In this document: positions 60,331 through 64,000 of the stretch, one piece after another | Position numbering within the stretch: the stretch's first letter is position 1 | Layout of the letters: the number at the start of each line of letters is the position of its first letter | DNA from: Mucilaginibacter_A sp050954285 | Lineage (GTDB): Bacteria; Bacteroidota; Bacteroidia; Sphingobacteriales; Sphingobacteriaceae | Direction: 5' to 3' | Length of the DNA: 64,000 nt | Assembly: GCA_050954285.1 (NCBI GenBank) | Contig: JBPBPL010000018.1 | Location: 1 to 64,000, forward strand | Position numbers and translations under genes: made by a program | The notes under the pieces: model-generated | Seen by the model: the letters and a program-made list of their open reading frames with translations, nothing else | Told to the model about the DNA's origin: nothing | The model's database searches: none

Positions 60331-63261
60331 ATGGATTATCAGTTTAAAAAAATAGAAAGCGAATGGCAACAATTCTGGGCCGAAAACCAGACTTTTAAAG
60401 CCGAAAACCATTCCGAAAAACCCAAATATTACGTGATGGACATGTTTCCGTATCCTTCAGGAGCCGGTTTGCATGTGGGCCATCCGCTGGGTTATATTGC
60501 TTCGGATATTTTTGCGCGCTATAAACGGTTGAAAGGCTTTAACGTGCTGCATCCGATGGGTTACGATTCTTTCGGTTTGCCGGCAGAACAATACGCGATA
60601 CAAACCGGACAGCATCCGGCTATCACTACTGAACAAAATATTGCCACATATCGCCGTCAGCTTGACCAGATTGGTTTTTCTTTTGATTGGAGCCGCGAAG
60701 TGCGCACCAGTTCGCCCGATTATTATAAATGGACGCAGTGGATTTTTATGCAGCTTTTCAATTCCTGGTACAATCAGGAAACGGACAAAGCGGAACCGAT
60801 TTCTAACTTAATTCAAAAGTTTGAGACTGATGGAAATCATGCGGTAAAAGCAGCATCGGATGAAGATGTATTGCATTTTTCTGCAGAAGAATGGGCTTCT
60901 TTTACCGACATAGAAAAGCAGGAAGAACTGCTGAAATACCGTTTAACTTATCTCCGCGAAAGCACTGTAAACTGGTGCGCGGCATTGGGAACCGTTCTGG
61001 CAAACGATGAAGTGAAAGACGGTTTTTCGGAACGCGGCGGTTATCCCGTGGAGCAGAAAAAAATGATGCAGTGGAGCATGCGCATCACCGCTTATGCCGA
61101 ACGTTTGCTGCAAGGTTTGGACACCATCGACTGGCCGGAACCGCTGAAAGAAATGCAGCGCAACTGGATCGGAAAAAGTGTTGGCGCAATGGTCGAATTT
61201 GATGTGGAACCGGTTGTGGGCAACTTTGAATTATCGCAGGATAGTCCGCTGGAACCGGCAAAAATTGCGGTTTTTACAACACGTGTAGATACTACTTTTG
61301 GCGTAACTTTCGTTGTCCTCGCCCCGGAACATGAACTGGTAAAACACCTGACTACGCCAGATCAGCAGGGAGATATTGATGCCTACATCGATCAGGCAAA
61401 AAAGAAATCTGAGCTGGACCGGATGGCGGATACCAAAACGGTTTCCGGTGCTTTTACGGGTAGTTATGTGATTAATCCTTTGGACGGAAATAAAATTCCG
61501 GTTTGGATTGCAGATTATGTTTTGGCTGGATACGGAACTGGCGCCGTTATGGGCGTACCTTCCGGTGATGCGCGCGATCATCGTTTTGCCACGCATTTTA
61601 ACCTGCCGATCGTTGCCATTTTGGACACGCAAAAAGAGGTGCTAAAAGAAGCAGATGCTACCAAAGAAGGCCATTATATCAATTCTGGTTTTATCAACGG
61701 CATGACTTATCAATCCGCAACCTCCACCATAATTGCCAAACTGGAAGAACTCGGTGCCGGAAAAGCCAAAATCAATTACCGTCAACGCGATGCTATTTTT
61801 GGCCGACAGCGTTACTGGGGTGAACCTGTTCCGGTTTATTTTAAAGATGGTTTGCCGCAGCTGATTGATCAGAACGAATTGCCTTTGGTTTTGCCGGAAG
61901 TGGATAAATATCTGCCAACCGAAAGCGGCGAACCGCCTTTGGCCCGTGCTGAAAACTGGAAATACCAGAACGAATTTGAGTACGAATTAAGCACGATGCC
62001 AGGTTGGGCTGGCAGCAGCTGGTACTGGTACCGTTATATGGATGCGCACAACAACCAGGAATTTGCCTCAAAAGAAGCTATAGATTACTGGAAAGATGTG
62101 GATTTGTATATCGGCGGAAGCGAACATGCAACCGGGCATTTGCTGTACAGCCGTTTCTGGAACAAGTTTTTAAAAGATTTGGGTTTGGTAACAGCCGAGG
62201 AGCCTTTTAAAAAGCTGATTAATCAGGGAATGATTACAGGAACGTCGGAATTTATTCATCACCATATTATGACTCAACCTCGTTTTAGCGGTACAGATGA
62301 AGAATGGCAAAATGCAATTGAACATGGAGACTATAATTACTTTTTAAGTGATGATGTATTTGATCCTAAAGTAATATACCCTGGAATTATAATCGATAGT
62401 CGTGTAGATATATCTATTGTTAATAATTCTATCTTAAACGTTAATGATTTTATAATTAAACATCCAGAGTACAAAGATTACAAGTTTATCTGTAAAGGTG
62501 GATTTTGGCAAAACGGAATTTTTACTAAAACCAGCGGTGATTCTGATAAATTCAAAACAAGACCTGAAGTAGAAAAAATGTCTAAATCCAAGTTTAACGT
62601 TGTCAATCCGGATGAAATGATTGAACGTTATGGCGCGGATACTTTGCGGATGTACGAAATGTTTTTAGGTCCGCTGGAACAATCCAAACCCTGGAACACC
62701 AACGGTATTGAAGGTGTTTTTAAATTTCTAAGGAAGTTCTGGAAACTGTTTCATGATGATAACTTCAATTTTAGGGTGATAAACGAAGCACCAACAAAAG
62801 CCGAACTGAAATCGCTCCACAAAATCATTAAAAAAGTGGAAGATGATGTAGAGCGTTTCTCATTCAATACTTCCGTTTCCAGCTTTATGATTGCGGTTAA
62901 TGAACTGATGGAATTAAAGTGTGCTAAAAGAAGCATCCTGCAGGATATGGTGGTAATTTTATCTCCTTACGCCCCGCATATTTGTGAAGAATTGTGGAAG
63001 CTGCTGGGCAATGAAGCCGGAACTTTATCTTATGCTGCTTATCCAAAATTCAATCCGGAATTTTTGGTGGAAGATGCTTTTTCGTACCCGATTTCTATCA
63101 ACGGAAAAACAAAAACGAACTTGAACATTCCGCTTACTTTAGAGCCAAAAGAAGTAGAAGCACTGGTTTTAGCAGATGAAAATGTGCAGAAATATCTGGC
63201 CGGACAAACGCCTAAAAAAGTGATTGTGGTAAAAGGCCGGATTGTAAATATGGTAGTTTGA
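60331..63261 (+). CDS. leuS: Leucyl-tRNA synthetase
   Basis: 976 residues from ATG 60331 (MDYQFKKIESEWQQFW); the frame is open upstream to 60232 but that extension would begin inside a repeat copy. Class I synthetase: HIGH-type motif GAGLHVGHPLGY, editing domain (about 230-420, FTTRVDTTFGVTFVVLAPEHE), WAGSSWYWYRYMD region and KMSKSK (EKMSKSKFNVV). Between QGMITG and the KMSKSK loop (about DNA 62235-62560) is the insertion usual in Bacteroidota LeuRS, but here its codon usage is notably more AT-rich than the flanks. Repeat copies are coding at 60845 and 62935. Confidence 0.96.
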   Translation: MDYQFKKIESEWQQFWAENQTFKAENHSEKPKYYVMDMFPYPSGAGLHVGHPLGYIASDIFARYKRLKGFNVLHPMGYDSFGLPAEQYAIQTGQHPAITTEQNIATYRRQLDQIGFSFDWSREVRTSSPDYYKWTQWIFMQLFNSWYNQETDKAEPISNLIQKFETDGNHAVKAASDEDVLHFSAEEWASFTDIEKQEELLKYRLTYLRESTVNWCAALGTVLANDEVKDGFSERGGYPVEQKKMMQWSMRITAYAERLLQGLDTIDWPEPLKEMQRNWIGKSVGAMVEFDVEPVVGNFELSQDSPLEPAKIAVFTTRVDTTFGVTFVVLAPEHELVKHLTTPDQQGDIDAYIDQAKKKSELDRMADTKTVSGAFTGSYVINPLDGNKIPVWIADYVLAGYGTGAVMGVPSGDARDHRFATHFNLPIVAILDTQKEVLKEADATKEGHYINSGFINGMTYQSATSTIIAKLEELGAGKAKINYRQRDAIFGRQRYWGEPVPVYFKDGLPQLIDQNELPLVLPEVDKYLPTESGEPPLARAENWKYQNEFEYELSTMPGWAGSSWYWYRYMDAHNNQEFASKEAIDYWKDVDLYIGGSEHATGHLLYSRFWNKFLKDLGLVTAEEPFKKLINQGMITGTSEFIHHHIMTQPRFSGTDEEWQNAIEHGDYNYFLSDDVFDPKVIYPGIIIDSRVDISIVNNSILNVNDFIIKHPEYKDYKFICKGGFWQNGIFTKTSGDSDKFKTRPEVEKMSKSKFNVVNPDEMIERYGADTLRMYEMFLGPLEQSKPWNTNGIEGVFKFLRKFWKLFHDDNFNFRVINEAPTKAELKSLHKIIKKVEDDVERFSFNTSVSSFMIAVNELMELKCAKRSILQDMVVILSPYAPHICEELWKLLGNEAGTLSYAAYPKFNPEFLVEDAFSYPISINGKTKTNLNIPLTLEPKEVEALVLADENVQKYLAGQTPKKVIVVKGRIVNMVV

Positions 63262-63318
63262 TATTTTCCAAATAACTCTGCCAATGAAATTTAACAAAAC
63301 TTAATAAATTATTGCCGG

Positions 63319-63377
63319 TAAAAGAAGTATTCCGTTTTGTGCTGGAATGTAAAGAACGGGTTACAATACTTCTTTTA
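63319..63377. repeat. Inverted repeat pair after leuS
   Basis: TAAAAGAAGTATT (63319-63331) and AATACTTCTTTTA (63365-63377) form a perfect 13-bp stem; CCGTT/AACGG (63332-63336 and 63355-63359) can add an inner stem. It follows the leuS stop by 57 bases and could end its transcript. Confidence 0.75.
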
Positions 63378-63445
63378 TCATACAAAAAAAGTTTTTCGCC
63401 GTAACAATTATCAATTTTGTTCCTCCTAATTATAAAACTATTGAA

Positions 63446-64000
63446 ATGAAACGTTTACTTATACTTTTTTCCTTATCCATTTTCGCGTTTGCAGCACATG
63501 CCCAGTTTCCTGGCGGTGGTGGTGGCTCGTCTGTTACCGGTCGTATCTCTGGAACGGTTGTCGATTCGGTTACTAAAAAACCTGTTGATTATGCAACGAT
63601 TACCTTATACAGAAGCGGTGGAAAAGCCCCGTTAAACGGCGTAGTTACGGATGGAAAAGGTGTTTTCCGCATCAACAATATCACTGCCGGAAAATATAAA
63701 GTTACCATCAGCTTTATTGGTTATCCAACCAAAACCATCGACCCGGTTACTACAACGCCCGGTAAACCTGATATTAGTTTAGGAATTGTGCGGCTTTCGC
63801 CAACCGGCCGCATGTTAAAAGGTGTAAATATTGTAGCTGATGCGCCGATTGTAGAAAACCGGATTGACAAACTGGTTTATAATGCCGAGAAAGACATCAC
63901 GACAGGCGGTGGCAACGCTACTGATGTGTTGCGTAAAGTGCCGCTTTTATCGGTCGATATGGATGGTAACGTGTCTTTGCGCGGCGATCAGAATGTTCGG
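63446..64000 (+). CDS. TonB-dependent receptor, 3' end outside window
   Basis: 185 residues visible, open to the window edge. Signal peptide MKRLLILFSLSIFAFAAHAQ, a glycine-rich link (FPGGGGGSSVTGR), a carboxypeptidase-D-like regulatory domain (ISGTVVDSVTKKPVDYATITL, FRINNITAGKYKVTISFIGY) and the start of the plug (DKLVYNAEKDITTGGGNATDVLRKVPLLSVDMDGNVSLRGDQNVR). The IDKLVYNAEKD...VLRKVPLLSVD pattern is typical of the Bacteroidota outer-membrane beta-barrel family without STN. Substrate unknown. Confidence 0.85.
   Translation, partial: MKRLLILFSLSIFAFAAHAQFPGGGGGSSVTGRISGTVVDSVTKKPVDYATITLYRSGGKAPLNGVVTDGKGVFRINNITAGKYKVTISFIGYPTKTIDPVTTTPGKPDISLGIVRLSPTGRMLKGVNIVADAPIVENRIDKLVYNAEKDITTGGGNATDVLRKVPLLSVDMDGNVSLRGDQNVR

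Larger units (their letters stand above)
1689..63377. repeat. Dispersed 12-15 base repeat family, about 52 copies
   Basis: Core TAAAARMAGYAT, usually extended to GATAAAARMAGYATC. Starts of plus-oriented cores: 2042, 2482, 3351, 8048, 9213, 9299, 10740, 12885, 19348, 23871, 24184, 29764, 32494, 33202, 34721, 35591, 37560, 38017, 38899, 44740, 46551, 48249, 49197, 50058, 57701, 60845, 62935, 63319. Minus-oriented: 1690, 8030, 12093, 14504, 14836, 15358, 17106, 22116, 23817, 26981, 29718, 40532, 40977, 41677, 43026, 44837, 46519, 48281, 50085, 53886, 55602, 57928, 60232, 63366. One-mismatch copies include 12599, 13880, 14136, 20184, 25931, 33838, 38494, 42547, 43921, 53408, 54885, 58886, 61643. 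RM is GA in 27 copies, AC in 20, GC in 3 and AA in 2. Many intergenic copies carry an AT tract such as AATTTTA 4-6 nt on the TAAAA side. Confidence 0.9.

Noticed and set aside
1689..63377. Interpretation of the dispersed repeat as a CRISPR array, REP element or mobile-element remnant
   Set aside because: Copies are irregularly spaced singles of 12-15 bases, lie inside conserved genes without disrupting them, and have no longer shared unit apart from AT tracts.
1689..63377. Interpretation of the repeat as a ribosome-binding site
   Set aside because: Only a few copies precede starts; most are in coding sequence, after stops, or in the wrong orientation.
1..64000. tRNA, rRNA, riboswitch, integrase or insertion sequence
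   Set aside because: No cloverleaf, rRNA-like stretch, known aptamer, transposase or recombinase frame was recognised in any spacer or frame.

Overview
The window is a chromosomal stretch of a Bacteroidota bacterium, most likely a Sphingobacteriaceae member (Mucilaginibacter- or Pedobacter-like). The reasons are an ECF sigma/FecR/SusC/SusD polysaccharide locus, TAnnTTTG-type -7 promoter elements, lipoprotein and SAQ/TAQ-type signal peptides, the gene order ftsX-DUF3098-uppP-truB-ribF, and typical families (DUF3891, GH63 glucosidase, Mqo). No rRNA, tRNA, IS element, phage or CRISPR array was seen.

Layout. 1-848: 3' part of an SDR oxidoreductase. 1129-10308: polysaccharide utilisation locus (ECF sigma, FecR anti-sigma, SusC, SusD, GH43, GH5-like hydrolase), plausibly aimed at an arabinose- or xylose-containing plant polymer. 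10309-18128: housekeeping and small genes (DUF2784, DUF2130, a cysteine-free peroxiredoxin-fold protein behind a cysteine-rich mini-ORF, Maf, Ppx/GppA, a NatAB-like ABC exporter, an unknown membrane coiled-coil protein). 18234-23802: AT-rich surface-polysaccharide island (two GT2, a nucleotidyltransferase-HAD fusion overlapping a small-molecule kinase, a decayed gene end, a GT14-type transferase). 24210-26819: GH63 glucosidase. 27206-38887: nitrate assimilation cluster (NirB, NirD, divergent Crp/Fnr regulator with an N-terminal Cys cluster, porin, NarK-type transporter, a nitrate reductase fused to its own flavin/BFD electron module, and a sulfite/nitrite-reductase-like protein with a rubredoxin tail). 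38911-53869: mixed genes (CrtI-like oxidase, YceH, second GH43, DUF3891, DUF92, Met-rich outer-membrane protein, malate:quinone oxidoreductase, PAS-HisKA protein without ATPase domain, atypical aquaporin, large MG2/plug-like exported protein, DUF2157-like membrane protein). 53895-57533: leftward ribF-truB-uppP-DUF3098-ftsX operon. 57714-64000: small acidic protein, ABC exporter, 58-aa DUF2158-like protein, LeuRS, and the 5' end of a TonB-dependent receptor.

The most unusual signal is not a gene. A short word, TAAAARMAGYAT (usually inside GATAAAARMAGYATC), occurs about 52 times in 64 kb on both strands. It lies between genes, across stop and start codons, and inside coding sequence in several frames. 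Many intergenic copies have an AT-rich tract 4-6 nt on the TAAAA side, and several form inverted pairs. Density, both-strand distribution, core-plus-AT-tract architecture and pairing resemble the DNA uptake sequences of Pasteurellaceae and Neisseriaceae. I know of no such element described in this phylum. The uptake role is an inference; the repetition itself is directly visible.
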